The notes beneath the pieces were generated by a model. The model had not been told where the DNA came from and did not search any database. It worked only from the letters and a program-made list of their open reading frames with translations. Shown here piece by piece: positions 46,600-56,465 of a stretch of DNA of 64,000 nucleotides. This DNA is from Acidobacteriota bacterium (GTDB lineage Bacteria; Acidobacteriota; Holophagae; Holophagales; Holophagaceae). Made by a program: the position numbers and the translations under genes. The stretch is from the NCBI GenBank assembly GCA_005788175.1, contig SXYX01000008.1, forward strand, positions 1 to 64,000. Direction: 5' to 3'. Position 1 is the first letter of the stretch; every line of letters begins with the position of its first letter.

Positions 46600-48012
46600 A
46601 TGGCCCAATTTGATTTGATCGTTATTGGTTCAGGTCCAGGAGGTTATGTAGCGGCCATACGTGCAGCCCAGTTAGGTCTCTATACAGCATTAGTTGAAAA
46701 AGATTCTGGGCTCGGGGGCACTTGCTTATGGAGGGGCTGTATCCCCGCCAAGACCTGGCTAGAAAGTGCCCATCGATATGAGCAAATGGCTACATTGAGT
46801 GAGTTTGGGATCGCAGATGTCGATACCTCTAAGATGAAAGCTGACTTGAATGCAATCATTGCGCGCAAGAGCAAAATTGTGAACAAGAATGCCAAAGGTA
46901 TTGAATTTCTAATGAAGAAAAACAAAATTACCCTACTTAAAGGTTTCGGAAAGTTAATGGGCTCAGGAAGAGTTGAAGTCAAAGGCGAGACAACTGAAAT
47001 ATATACGGCCAAAAAAATAATCCTTGCAACAGGATCGGTACCACGTGAACTTCCTGGACTTGAAGCCGACGGCCAATCTATCTTGAATAGCGATCACATC
47101 CTCGATCTCAATATTTTACCTTCTCACTTAGTAATCCTTGGTGGAGGAGCTATTGGTGTTGAATTCGCTTCAACATTTGCTCGTCTAGGTGCAAAGGTTA
47201 CCCTTGTTGAAATAGCAGATCGTCTGTTACCCATCGAAGACGAATCAATTGGAGTTGAGCTATCTAAAATATTCACACGATCTTATAAAATTGACTGCAA
47301 AGTAAAAACAAAAATTACGTCTGTAGAAAAGAAAGATGGGTCGGTTTTGTGTAAACTTTCAGGAGAAACTAAAGAACAAATTAAGGCGAGCCATGTTCTA
47401 ATTGCTGCAGGTCGGACGCCTGTGACATCTAAAATCGGTCTTGAATCAACTCGTGCTAGAACCGAAAAGGGTTATGTCGAAGTTAATGAGTTCATGCTAA
47501 CCGCAGAGGAAGGCCTTTATGCCATAGGAGATATTGTGAATACACCTTGGCTCGCGCACGTTGCCTCTGATGAGGGAATTCTGGCGGCAGAGCATGCAGC
47601 TAAATCTTTAGGTAAAGCCATTGAGCCGCATCCAATCAACTATGTCCGAGTCCCAAGTTGTGTATACTCCGACCCCGAAATAGGCTGTATTGGACTTTCG
47701 GAGCAAAAAGCAAAGGACCTGGGTTATCCGGTAACCGTGGGTCAATTCCCTTTTATGCCCATGGCAAAAGCGAATATCGTAGGTGAACCACATGGTTTCA
47801 TCAAAATCGTTTCAGAATCTAAGTATGGAGAAATCCTGGGTATTCATATTATTGGTCCAAAAGCTACCGAGTTAATTGCATCTTCTGTTGCCCTTATGGC
47901 GGGTGATGTGACAGTTCAGGCTTTAATCCACACCATGTATCCTCATCCGACACTCAACGAAGCGTTCCCTGAAGCGGCTCGAGCTGTGCATAAACAATCA
48001 ATTAACATATAG
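46600..48012 (+). CDS. lpdA: Dihydrolipoyl dehydrogenase
   Basis: FDLIVIGSGPGGYVAAIRAAQLG; GGTCLWRGCIPAKTWLE; C-terminal HTMYPHPTLNEAFPEA; AAGGAGG 5 nt upstream of ATG 46600. Confidence 0.95.
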   Translation: MAQFDLIVIGSGPGGYVAAIRAAQLGLYTALVEKDSGLGGTCLWRGCIPAKTWLESAHRYEQMATLSEFGIADVDTSKMKADLNAIIARKSKIVNKNAKGIEFLMKKNKITLLKGFGKLMGSGRVEVKGETTEIYTAKKIILATGSVPRELPGLEADGQSILNSDHILDLNILPSHLVILGGGAIGVEFASTFARLGAKVTLVEIADRLLPIEDESIGVELSKIFTRSYKIDCKVKTKITSVEKKDGSVLCKLSGETKEQIKASHVLIAAGRTPVTSKIGLESTRARTEKGYVEVNEFMLTAEEGLYAIGDIVNTPWLAHVASDEGILAAEHAAKSLGKAIEPHPINYVRVPSCVYSDPEIGCIGLSEQKAKDLGYPVTVGQFPFMPMAKANIVGEPHGFIKIVSESKYGEILGIHIIGPKATELIASSVALMAGDVTVQALIHTMYPHPTLNEAFPEAARAVHKQSINI

Positions 48013-48024
48013 TAGACTAGATCT

Positions 48025-48474
48025 ATGTTGCATTGGTCTCAGCCTTCGATCACTTGCCAGCAATGGCTTCACAATTATGCGAGCGACCATCGTCATCCCA
48101 CGAACCATGTGATTCATTGCTTTGGGATCCCCTTAATCTATATGTCTTTGGTGGGTCTTCTTAACACAGTAGACCTCAATGGCTACAGGCTTGGTAATTT
48201 AGGCTTAATTGGAGTCGTAATTTTCTATCTCATACACGATGCCAAGGCCTCTATAGGCTTGGGCTTCTTTATGCTTGTGTCAAGTTGGATCTCCGGTTTA
48301 ATCGGATGGATTTCATGGGGATTGATCTTTATTTTGTCATGGGCGATTCAGATCATTGGGCATCGCGTATACGACAAAAATAATCCTTCAACTTATAAAA
48401 GCCTTATCTATCTCTTGGTAGCTCCTCTTTACCTGATCAGCCCTTGGATTCATAAGCGTCGAACAGAGTCTTAG
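48025..48474 (+). CDS. DUF962 / Mpo1-like membrane protein
   Basis: WLHNYASDHRHPTNHVIHCFGIPLIY; AIQIIGHRVYDKNNPS. Confidence 0.85.
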   Translation: MLHWSQPSITCQQWLHNYASDHRHPTNHVIHCFGIPLIYMSLVGLLNTVDLNGYRLGNLGLIGVVIFYLIHDAKASIGLGFFMLVSSWISGLIGWISWGLIFILSWAIQIIGHRVYDKNNPSTYKSLIYLLVAPLYLISPWIHKRRTES

Positions 48475-48583
48475 TCCGAAATAAAATGAATAAACGAAGC
48501 TTACATCACTCGAACCTAAATATGGTACTAGGAATTTATTTAGAATATGAAGCTTTCGCTAATGAAGTAAATTGGAGTTTATT

Positions 48584-49111
48584 TTGAAATTTAGGCCTAT
48601 TGTAGAGACCGAAATTAAGTTTAGGGTACCAAGTGTCCAAGAGGCTAGAAAGCAACTACGCACTTTAGATTTCCAAATTCTTGTCAAGATGCAGAATGAA
48701 AAAACGGTCATTTGGGATAAGCAAGGATCGCTTAAGGAAACAGATTGTGTATTGCGACTGAGAGACTATAACAAAAAAACAACTTTGACCTTTAAGCAAG
48801 CTAAAGTAAAACACCCTTATTTAAAAATCCGTCCCGAGGCGCAGACGATTGTCGATGATCGACAGAATACAGAGCAAATTCTGATTTGGCTTGGCTTTGA
48901 GCCTGTTATGACGATGGTTAAGAATCGTGAAATTTGGCAGCGTTCGGAGCTTATTGCTTGTTTGGATGAAACACCTTTTGGTTCATTTATGGAACTTGAG
49001 GGAGAGCCTCATGCAATTAAACTTGCTATGGAAACTCTTTGCACTGATAACTCGCGTATAGAGTCCAGGGGCTATCCTAGTTTATTCAAAGCACACGCCG
49101 TCAGAGATTAA
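48584..49111 (+). CDS. CYTH-domain protein (class IV adenylate cyclase / thiamine triphosphatase superfamily)
   Basis: VETEIKFRV; DCVLRLRDYNKKTTLTFKQ; FMELEGEPHAI. Probable TTG start at 48584 after GGAG (ORF track start 48572). Confidence 0.8.
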   Translation: MKFRPIVETEIKFRVPSVQEARKQLRTLDFQILVKMQNEKTVIWDKQGSLKETDCVLRLRDYNKKTTLTFKQAKVKHPYLKIRPEAQTIVDDRQNTEQILIWLGFEPVMTMVKNREIWQRSELIACLDETPFGSFMELEGEPHAIKLAMETLCTDNSRIESRGYPSLFKAHAVRD

Positions 49112-49212
49112 TTTTATAGGTATCCAACATAATCTGTAAGCATTTCTCCCAAGACCCTTTCAATCTTGATTCCTTTTGAATTTGATTACTGATAAAAAAC
49201 ATTTTTAGGAAC

Positions 49213-49238
49213 ACAAAAGGCCCGATTGGGCCTTTTGT
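49213..49238. terminator. Bidirectional terminator-like hairpin ACAAAAGGCCC-GATT-GGGCCTTTTGT
   Basis: 11-bp perfect stem with A- and T-rich flanks, between CYTH gene and the minus-strand small ORF. Confidence 0.8.
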
Positions 49239-49280
49239 TGTCTTGATGTATGTCGTTTTGTGTCTTTAAAATCGCAAAGA

Positions 49281-49442
49281 CTACTTCTTACCTAAGGTGT
49301 CTTGCCAACGGGCAGCGGCTAGACCTAATATGGCTAGAAACATCCCTTTTTCTGGCGGAAGACCAAAACCTGCAAAACTAGCGAGCGCTATTGCGTAGGC
49401 GGCGTGCTCTAAGACACTAAGTAGTTTTAAAACATTTTCCAT
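49281..49442 (-). CDS. Small 53-aa putative membrane protein (not in ORF track)
   Basis: ATG..TAG translates MENVLKLLSVLEHAAYAIALASFAGFGLPPEKGMFLAILGLAAARWQDTLGKK; AAGGAG 8 nt upstream. Confidence 0.65.
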   Translation of the reverse strand: MENVLKLLSVLEHAAYAIALASFAGFGLPPEKGMFLAILGLAAARWQDTLGKK

Positions 49443-49481
49443 AAAATATCTCCTTGGGATGGATCCCTAAAAAAAGATAAC

Positions 49482-49523
49482 ACACATAATCTCTCAAGCG
49501 TATGTTGAGAGAAAATTATGTGT
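49482..49523. other. Long inverted repeat (16 bp stem, one 3-nt bulge)
   Basis: ACACATAAT-CTCTCAA-(gcgtatg)-TTGAGAG-aaa-ATTATGTGT. Confidence 0.75.
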
Positions 49524-49552
49524 AAATTACTTGTTGAATCTTTACTCCTATA

Positions 49553-49592
49553 ACGCTACAAAGGCCCAAATAAATATGGGCCTTTGTAGCGT
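49553..49592. terminator. Hairpin downstream of rplQ, probable array terminator or processing site
   Basis: ACGCTACAAAGGCCCA-aataaata-TGGGCCTTTGTAGCGT, perfect 16-bp stem; no good U tract on minus strand. Confidence 0.6.
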
Positions 49593-49606
49593 TTCTACAC
49601 CTATAC

Positions 49607-50005
49607 TTAATCGGCTTTTTCTTCCTTAACAACCTCAGCCGGCAAAGCGTAATCTACTAGTTCAACCAAAGCTACATCTGCTGCATCACCGAGCCGATGT
49701 GATCCTTTAATAATACGGGTATACCCCCCAGGACGATTTTGGAATCGACTTATGAAATCTGAACCAAATATTTTTTTTACGACTTCTTTATTTCCTAAAC
49801 GAGAGAGAGCTAGCCGACGATTGGCTACGGTGTCTTCTTTCGCTAAGGTAATGAAGGGTTCAATAAAAATACGTAATTCTTTAGCTTTAGGTAGGGTAGT
49901 TTCAATACGCTCATATTTTATAAGCGCAATTGCTAAATCTTTCATCAAAGCCTTGCGCAGATTACTTCCTCGACCCAGACGACGACCTGCCATATTGTGA
50001 CGCAT
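49607..50005 (-). CDS. rplQ: 50S ribosomal protein L17
   Basis: MRHNMAGRRLGRGSNLRKALMKDLAIALIKYERIETTLPKAKELR. Confidence 0.96.
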   Translation of the reverse strand: MRHNMAGRRLGRGSNLRKALMKDLAIALIKYERIETTLPKAKELRIFIEPFITLAKEDTVANRRLALSRLGNKEVVKKIFGSDFISRFQNRPGGYTRIIKGSHRLGDAADVALVELVDYALPAEVVKEEKAD

Positions 50006-50029
50006 AACAACTCCAGAATATTAAAACTT

Positions 50030-51004
50030 TTAAACTTCTGTTTCTAAACGCATACCAAGAGAAAGACCAATTCGACTAAGTTCATCCTTGATTTCTTGCA
50101 AAGATTTCTTGCCAAAATTCTTTGTTTTCATCAACTCGGATTCTGTTCGAACAACGAGATCTCCAATGGTAGAAATCATGGCGTTTCGTAAACAATTATT
50201 GGCTCGTACAGATAGTTCAAGTTCTTCAACAGGTTTACTAAGCCAAGAATTACTTTCGGCTGCTAACGTAGCAGGGGCCGATTCAATTTCTTGGAAATCT
50301 TCGTCCTGTCGAACAAAAACCAAGTAGTGTTCGCGGAGAATCATTGAAGCATCCGATAGGGCTTCACGAGGTGACACAGTTCCGTTGGTCCAAATCTGAA
50401 GGACTAATTTTTCATAATCAGTACTCTGACCTACACGGGCAGGTTCGATCATGTAATTAACTCTCGTAATCGGGCTATGATTGGTATCCATCGGAATATA
50501 TCCCAGTCCGAAACTATCGTTGTGATTGCGATCCGCCGAAATAAACCCTCGACCTGAGCTCACGATCATTTCAACTTCGAGTTCTCCATCTATACCAAGA
50601 GTAGCGATATAAATATCGTTATCGAGTATCTCAACGTTCTGGTTTGTCTGGATAGCAGAAGATTTAATCACACCTTCACCTTTGGCAGATAGCGTGATTT
50701 TTTGTGATTCAGATCCATGAAGTCGAAGAGGAATAGTTCGAAGATTTAAAAGAATATTAGTGACATCTTCGTGGATGCCTTGAAGTGTTGAGAATTCGTG
50801 CTGAACACCTTTGATCTTGACGTTTGTAATGCCTGCGCCTTGAATAGAGCTCAAAAGCACGCGTCGTAAACTATGTCCGACCGTAGTAGCAAAACCCCGT
50901 TCAAAAGGAAAAGCAACGAATTCGCCATACGAATCGTTCTCACCAGTCAGTGTGGTCTCAGAAAAACGAGGACGTTGAAAATCAATAAGACTTAGCATGG
51001 GCAC
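50030..51004 (-). CDS. rpoA: RNA polymerase subunit alpha
   Basis: [76 protein letters not shown]. Confidence 0.97.
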   Translation of the reverse strand: MPMLSLIDFQRPRFSETTLTGENDSYGEFVAFPFERGFATTVGHSLRRVLLSSIQGAGITNVKIKGVQHEFSTLQGIHEDVTNILLNLRTIPLRLHGSESQKITLSAKGEGVIKSSAIQTNQNVEILDNDIYIATLGIDGELEVEMIVSSGRGFISADRNHNDSFGLGYIPMDTNHSPITRVNYMIEPARVGQSTDYEKLVLQIWTNGTVSPREALSDASMILREHYLVFVRQDEDFQEIESAPATLAAESNSWLSKPVEELELSVRANNCLRNAMISTIGDLVVRTESELMKTKNFGKKSLQEIKDELSRIGLSLGMRLETEV

Positions 51005-51011
51005 CCCTTAG

Positions 51012-51644
51012 TTATTTGCTGTAGAGCTCAACGATGAGCTGTTCGTTAATTTCGAGCGTGATGTCTTCACGCGTAGGATTTGCGAGTACTTGACCCTTGA
51101 AGGCCGAAGGATCGAGAGACAACCATTTGGGAATACCCCGACCTGCAGCTACTTCTAAGTTAGCTTTAACCGTTTCGTTATTTTTAGCTTTGTTTCCAAG
51201 TTCTACGGCTACGCCAGGTTTAACTTGAAATGAAGGGACGTCGACGCGTTTACCGTTAACCATGACATGGCCGTGCATCACCATTTGACGAGCAGCAGTA
51301 CGACTCGGTGCAAAGCCCAGGCGATAGATTACATTATCCAATCGACTTTCTAAGAAAGACAAAAGATTGTGACCCGTCACGCCCTTACGAGCGTCGGCTT
51401 TAGCAAAATAAAGTCGAAATTGTTTTTCGAGCACGCCGTAAATACGTTTCACTTTTTGTTTTTCTCTCAGCTGAAGCGAGTAACCCGTTGGCTTCTTGGT
51501 TTTAGCTGCACCATGTTGTCCAGGTACAGTACCCTTACGCGTTTCAAAAGAGCAGCGTTCTTTAAAGCAACGATCACCCTTAAGATAGAGCTTCATGCCC
51601 TCTCTTCGGCAAAGTCGACAAACTGCATCAATGTATCGAGCCAT
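51012..51644 (-). CDS. rpsD: 30S ribosomal protein S4
   Basis: ARYIDAVCRLCRREGMKLYLKG; QKVKRIYGVLEKQFRLYF; FAPSRTAARQMVMHGHVMVNGKRVDVPSF. Confidence 0.97.
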   Translation of the reverse strand: MARYIDAVCRLCRREGMKLYLKGDRCFKERCSFETRKGTVPGQHGAAKTKKPTGYSLQLREKQKVKRIYGVLEKQFRLYFAKADARKGVTGHNLLSFLESRLDNVIYRLGFAPSRTAARQMVMHGHVMVNGKRVDVPSFQVKPGVAVELGNKAKNNETVKANLEVAAGRGIPKWLSLDPSAFKGQVLANPTREDITLEINEQLIVELYSK

Positions 51645-51653
51645 AATTTTCTC

Positions 51654-52064
51654 CTATACTCGTCGGCGCTTAGGTGGACGACAACCGTTGTGGGGGATAG
51701 GCGTAACGTCACGAATACTAGTCACAGCGATTCCAGCTGCATTGATAGCCCGAATAGCGCTTTCACGACCAGCTCCAGGACCGCTTACACGAACGTCCAC
51801 AGATCGGACACCGTGCTCCTTAGAGGCTTCAGCGGCGATTCCTGAAGCAACCTGAGCAGCGAAGGGAGTTCCTTTACGGGTGCCACGGAATTGTTGATTT
51901 CCGCTTGAGGCCCAACAAAGGATATTACCCATGGGGTCTGAAAAAGAAATAATTGTATTGTTAAAAGAAGCTTGAATATGAGCAATGCCATGAGGAACGT
52001 TTTTCTTTTCTTTCTTTTTAACGTTCTTAGTGCCTGAGACCTTATTCATTGGTGTTTTAGCCAT
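51654..52064 (-). CDS. rpsK: 30S ribosomal protein S11
   Basis: [22 protein letters not shown]...[42 protein letters not shown]. Confidence 0.97.
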   Translation of the reverse strand: MAKTPMNKVSGTKNVKKKEKKNVPHGIAHIQASFNNTIISFSDPMGNILCWASSGNQQFRGTRKGTPFAAQVASGIAAEASKEHGVRSVDVRVSGPGAGRESAIRAINAAGIAVTSIRDVTPIPHNGCRPPKRRRV

Positions 52065-52067
52065 AGA

Positions 52068-52445
52068 TTAAACCGTCGCTTTCTTGGCGCCTGCCACAGT
52101 CTTGCGCTTACCTTTACGAGTGCGGGCGTTGGTATGGGTACGTTGACCACGAACAGGAAGTTTTTTACGATGCCTGACGCCTCGATAAGCTCCAATATCC
52201 GTGAGACGTTTTATATCTAAATTAATGTCCTTACGTAAATCTCCCTCAACCGTTTCGGAATCAGTAATCACTTTTCGGATGGAGCCAATTTGAGCCTCTG
52301 AAAGATCTCGAACTTTAATACCATAGTCCACGCGCGCACGATCCAAAATACGATGTGCTTTAACGCGACCAATACCAAAAATGGAGGTCAGTGCAATTTC
52401 AATTCGTTTTTCAACGGGTAAATCGACGCCTGCAATACGAGCCAT
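52068..52445 (-). CDS. rpsM: 30S ribosomal protein S13
   Basis: [59 protein letters not shown]. Confidence 0.97.
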   Translation of the reverse strand: MARIAGVDLPVEKRIEIALTSIFGIGRVKAHRILDRARVDYGIKVRDLSEAQIGSIRKVITDSETVEGDLRKDINLDIKRLTDIGAYRGVRHRKKLPVRGQRTHTNARTRKGKRKTVAGAKKATV

Positions 52446-52454
52446 AGTTTCTCC

Positions 52455-52571
52455 TTAACCCTGACGTTGCTTATGTTTGGGATTTTTCTTACAGATAATT
52501 CGAATCACGCCTTCGCGCCGAACGACCTTGCAGTACTCACATATTTTCTTAATGGAAGGTCTAACTTTCAT
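52455..52571 (-). CDS. rpmJ: 50S ribosomal protein L36 (below ORF-track length cutoff)
   Basis: [38 protein letters not shown]. Confidence 0.96.
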   Translation of the reverse strand: MKVRPSIKKICEYCKVVRREGVIRIICKKNPKHKQRQG

Positions 52572-52655
52572 AATGCATACTCTTTAAAGACTGGTTTCGC
52601 CGGGGAAGACCCCCAAACACTGTTGCCCAGAAACCGCGGGTCAACAGCTGTTGTA

Positions 52656-52874
52656 CTATTTAAATCGAAAAGTGATACGACCGCGAGTGAGGTCGTAAGG
52701 TGTGACTTCCACGAGGACTTTGTCTCCTGGAAGGATGCGAATAAAGTTTTTCCGCATTTTCCCGCTGATGTGTGCAAGAACCTGGTGTTTGTTCTCCAAT
52801 TCGACACGAAAAACAGCATTGGGGAGAGCTTCTACCACTCGAGCTTCGAGCTCTATGGCTTCTTCTTTACTCAA
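52656..52874 (-). CDS. infA: Translation initiation factor IF-1
   Basis: [72 protein letters not shown]. Confidence 0.97.
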   Translation of the reverse strand: MSKEEAIELEARVVEALPNAVFRVELENKHQVLAHISGKMRKNFIRILPGDKVLVEVTPYDLTRGRITFRFK

Positions 52875-53524
52875 TGGGTCTCCGTGAAAAGGGTTAGAAG
52901 GGACTGAAAGACATCTTCGGATTTTCTATTTCCATTGAAGGGAATGAAATCCGGAGAAGTTTTATAAAAATTGAGAAGGGGGGAAAACATAGTATTAAAT
53001 TCGCCCATGCGCTGTTTAAATGATTCCGCAGTATCATCTGATCGGTGCGTCAAGGTACTGCCGCAAAGATCACAAACGCAAGAGACTTTAGAGGGTTTAG
53101 TATCTAGATGAAAGATGGCTCCGCAAGCTGAATTACTACAGACGCGACGACCAACGACTCTTGACTCTAGGACCTCTTGGGGGACCTCGACATTTACCAC
53201 CCGTCCCAACTGGTGACCCTCTTGGACAATAAAGGCCTGAAGGGCTTCAGCTTGTTGTAAAGTACGGGGGTATCCGTCAAACAAAACATCCTGGGTTTCG
53301 CTTTTAAGTCGATCAAAAACGAGTCCATTGATGGTGTTGTCGTCCACCAACTTACCCTCGGCCATAATGGTTTTAACCTTCTGGCCAAGGACTGTCCCTT
53401 TCGAGACAGCGTCTCTCAGAATATCACCCGTAGACAGATGTAACAAAGGGAAATTACCTATGAGGCGCTTGGCCTGGGTACCCTTTCCTGACCCTGGGGG
53501 GCCTAGAAGGATATGGATTTTCAT
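52871..53524 (-). CDS. adk: Adenylate kinase (zinc-lid type)
   Basis: [41 protein letters not shown]; lid [23 protein letters not shown]. Confidence 0.96.
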   Translation of the reverse strand: MKIHILLGPPGSGKGTQAKRLIGNFPLLHLSTGDILRDAVSKGTVLGQKVKTIMAEGKLVDDNTINGLVFDRLKSETQDVLFDGYPRTLQQAEALQAFIVQEGHQLGRVVNVEVPQEVLESRVVGRRVCSNSACGAIFHLDTKPSKVSCVCDLCGSTLTHRSDDTAESFKQRMGEFNTMFSPLLNFYKTSPDFIPFNGNRKSEDVFQSLLTLFTETH

Positions 53525-54858
53525 GGATTTAAGCCTGAAGAACGGCCAGGGACCCGACCTCGGGTGACAAAGCCGTCATACTGGCGCATCACGGTATATG
53601 ACTCAAGTTGCGAAACTGTATCCATGGCTACCCCCACAATGATCAAGAGAGAGGTGCCTCCATAGTAAAAGTTGAGCCCGCTGATGTTATTTAAAATCAG
53701 AAGCGGAACGAGAGAGATAAGGCCTAAATAGATGGCTCCAGCGAAAGTCAGTTTAGAGAGTACGGAATCCATATAAATACTTGTTTCCTGTCCCGGGCGT
53801 ATTCCAGGTATATATCCACCCGAACGCTTCATGTTTTCCGCAGTTTCATCAGGATTGAAAACGATAGATGTATAAAAGAAAGCGAAGAAAATCACTATTG
53901 CAATAAAAACAGGAGTATAAATCCAGAAATGAATGGAGGGATTAATATAAGCGGAGACTTTAGCTAACCATTCCCATTTTGTGAAAGAGGCGATAGTGGC
54001 AGGGAAGAAAATAACGGACTGAGCAAAAATAACGGGCATAACGCCTGAAGTATTCAACTTAAGAGGCAGATAAGAGCTTTTCTGGCTAGCCATAGAAGCA
54101 GAATCGGAACGACGTGCATAATGAATTGGAATACGCCGATAAGCATTTTCTACCATTACCACAACCAATAAGACAGCAATCATGGATGCCAAAAGAAGCA
54201 AAAAGACACCGGTGGGAGGGACATCAGGTGCATTGCTAAGAGACTTAGTAAACATCGTAAAAAGAGTATTAGCGCCTTCGGGGAGGCCAGCGACAATACC
54301 AGCAAAAATGAGCAGGGAGATCCCATTCCCAATGCCGCGCTCGGTAATTTGTTCTCCGATCCACATGATAAAGATGGTACCTGTGGCAAGAGTAAAGGCC
54401 GTTAATAGACGAAAAGACATTCCGGGATTAGCAACCACATCAGGACCCTGACTCTGAGCAAGTGCAGCAATTCCAAATCCTTGGATAAAAGCTAAGAGAA
54501 CCGTAGCGTACCGTGTCCATTGATTAATTTTTTCTCGACCTGCTTCTCCTTCTTTCTTTTGAAGTTGTTCGAGACTAGGAACCACAGCTGTCATAAGTTG
54601 AAAAATAATACTTGCAGTGATGTAAGGAGTGATACCAAGGGCAAAGACGGAAAATTTCTTAAGGGCACCACCGGAGAATAAATCGATAACGTCAAAAAGC
54701 CCTCCTCCTTGTTGCTGAAGACTTTCCGTCAAGGCTTGGGCATTGACACCTGGAACGCTGACATGAATTCCCAAGCGGAAAATCACCAATAGAGACAGAG
54801 TGAATAAAAACCGCTTTCGTAGTTCAGGGTTGGTGAATAAGCTTTTAAAAAGATTCAT
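53521..54858 (-). CDS. secY: Preprotein translocase subunit SecY
   Basis: LFTLSLLVIFRLGIHVSVPGVN; FALGITPYITASIIFQLM; GYIPGIRPGQETS; GTSLLIIVGVAMDTVSQLESYTVMRQYDGF. Confidence 0.97.
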   Translation of the reverse strand: MNLFKSLFTNPELRKRFLFTLSLLVIFRLGIHVSVPGVNAQALTESLQQQGGGLFDVIDLFSGGALKKFSVFALGITPYITASIIFQLMTAVVPSLEQLQKKEGEAGREKINQWTRYATVLLAFIQGFGIAALAQSQGPDVVANPGMSFRLLTAFTLATGTIFIMWIGEQITERGIGNGISLLIFAGIVAGLPEGANTLFTMFTKSLSNAPDVPPTGVFLLLLASMIAVLLVVVMVENAYRRIPIHYARRSDSASMASQKSSYLPLKLNTSGVMPVIFAQSVIFFPATIASFTKWEWLAKVSAYINPSIHFWIYTPVFIAIVIFFAFFYTSIVFNPDETAENMKRSGGYIPGIRPGQETSIYMDSVLSKLTFAGAIYLGLISLVPLLILNNISGLNFYYGGTSLLIIVGVAMDTVSQLESYTVMRQYDGFVTRGRVPGRSSGLNP

Positions 54859-54881
54859 TCATAGGACCTATGAAGGTAGTC

Positions 54882-55343
54882 TTACTTTGCTTTAGTTTCA
54901 CGAATATCGTTGACCTTACCGCCCAAAGCCAAAATAGCTTTTCGGGCACCTTCGGTCACACGATGGGCTTCGACCGTAACTTTAACTTTAAGTTCGCCAC
55001 TCGCCAAGACCACAATACGCTCTACGTGGGAGGAAAGTATTTTCTTCTTAGTGAGAGAGGCCATGCTTACAGTTTCACCGTCTGTGAAATTTGAACTGAT
55101 CGTTGAAAGGGTAATTTCTTGTGTTTTTTCTTTGAGGGCGTTAGTAAATCCACGTTTAGGAAGTCGGCGTACAAGAGGCATCTGGCCTCCTTCGAATCCT
55201 CGGCGACTACGATAGCCAGATCGGGACTTTTGCCCTTTTTCTCCACGACCTGATGTTTTACCTAGACCGCTACCTTTACCGCGACCGAGTCGTTTGCGAC
55301 TTTGTGTGCTGCCTGCAGCGGGACGTAATTCATTGAGTTTCAT
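54882..55343 (-). CDS. rplO: 50S ribosomal protein L15
   Basis: MKLNELRPAAGSTQSRKRLGRGKGSGLGKTSGRGEKGQKSRSGYRSRRGFEGGQMPLVRRLPKRGF. Confidence 0.97.
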   Translation of the reverse strand: MKLNELRPAAGSTQSRKRLGRGKGSGLGKTSGRGEKGQKSRSGYRSRRGFEGGQMPLVRRLPKRGFTNALKEKTQEITLSTISSNFTDGETVSMASLTKKKILSSHVERIVVLASGELKVKVTVEAHRVTEGARKAILALGGKVNDIRETKAK

Positions 55344-55346
55344 AAT

Positions 55347-55544
55347 TTATCCCTTTACGACGACATCAACAAGATAGGTAATTTGTTTAACCATCCCGTG
55401 GACATTGGAAGTATATTTGCATTCACGTTTATCGCCAGGGCGACGGAGACCTAGCGTACGAACAAATTCGCGATGCTTAGGTACCGTAGCAATGGTTGAT
55501 TTTCGAAGAGTAATAATAACGTTTTTACCAAGTAGGTTTTCCAT
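55347..55544 (-). CDS. rpmD: 50S ribosomal protein L30
   Basis: VIITLRKSTIATVPKHREFVRTLGLRRPGDKRECKYTSNVHGMVKQITYLVDV; start set to MENLLG (55544). Confidence 0.93.
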   Translation of the reverse strand: MENLLGKNVIITLRKSTIATVPKHREFVRTLGLRRPGDKRECKYTSNVHGMVKQITYLVDVVVKG

Positions 55545-55545
55545 C

Positions 55546-56082
55546 TTAGAGCTCCGCCTGTTCAAGTCCACGATCCATAGCTACGGTGTAGGGATCCATT
55601 AAAGAAGATAGGCCATCAAAGGTAGCTCGAACCACATTGTGCGGATTCGAGGAGCCTAAGCTTTTAGTTAAGACGTTTTGAACTCCAGCTGCTTCCATAA
55701 CAGCTCGAACGGCTGCGCCGGCAATAATACCAGTACCCTCGGGAGCGGGCTTAAGCAAAACAGAGCCTGCACCAAAAGTTCCCGTGATGGTATGTGCAAT
55801 TGAGCCCGTAGAAGTAATTTTGATATCGATCATGTTGCGCTTTGCGGATTGGATACCTTTCTTAATGGCGGAAGGAACTTCGAGTGCCTTACCTAGGCCA
55901 AAACCTACCTTACCTTTTCCGTCACCTACAACAACCAGAGCTGAAAAAGAGAAGTTTTTTCCTCCCTTAACAACTTTGGTTACACGGCCAATATAGACCA
56001 CTTGATCTTTGTAGCCATCGCTCTGAATATCGGCGGTGAACTGTGCGTTGGGATCGTTTTTTTCTTTGAAATCTTTTGGCAT
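55546..56082 (-). CDS. rpsE: 30S ribosomal protein S5
   Basis: [50 protein letters not shown]. Confidence 0.97.
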   Translation of the reverse strand: MPKDFKEKNDPNAQFTADIQSDGYKDQVVYIGRVTKVVKGGKNFSFSALVVVGDGKGKVGFGLGKALEVPSAIKKGIQSAKRNMIDIKITSTGSIAHTITGTFGAGSVLLKPAPEGTGIIAGAAVRAVMEAAGVQNVLTKSLGSSNPHNVVRATFDGLSSLMDPYTVAMDRGLEQAEL

Positions 56083-56091
56083 ATATTTCCC

Positions 56092-56454
56092 CTAGAACTT
56101 TAGACCGGCTTCGCGAGCCGAATCAGCCAGAGCTTTAACTCGGCCATGATAAAGATATCCATTGCGATCGAACACCACGGAGGTGATGCCTTTTTCTTTC
56201 AATCGAGCGGCGATTTGTTTGCCGACCATTTTTGCTGCTTCAATATTGGAACCACTTTTAACTTTAGTGCGCAGATCCTTCTCTAAAGTACTGGCAGTTG
56301 CTACAGTGACACCTTGTGCATCATCGATAGCTTGCACATAGATACGCTGTAGAGACTTATACACCGTCAGACGTGGCTTATCGGCAGTACCGGAAATGCG
56401 ACCACGGATACGCTTTCGAATTTGTAATCTTTGTTCGTTCATGCTTTTGGCCAT
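56092..56454 (-). CDS. rplR: 50S ribosomal protein L18
   Basis: [58 protein letters not shown]. Confidence 0.96.
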   Translation of the reverse strand: MAKSMNEQRLQIRKRIRGRISGTADKPRLTVYKSLQRIYVQAIDDAQGVTVATASTLEKDLRTKVKSGSNIEAAKMVGKQIAARLKEKGITSVVFDRNGYLYHGRVKALADSAREAGLKF

Positions 56455-56465
56455 TGGCTAACTCC

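Noticed and set aside
51369-51845. 158-aa plus-strand ORF across rpsD/rpsK
   Set aside because: Shadow ORF antisense to two near-certain ribosomal protein genes; no SD or domain.
52467-52907. 146-aa plus-strand ORF across rpmJ/infA
   Set aside because: Antisense shadow of essential genes.
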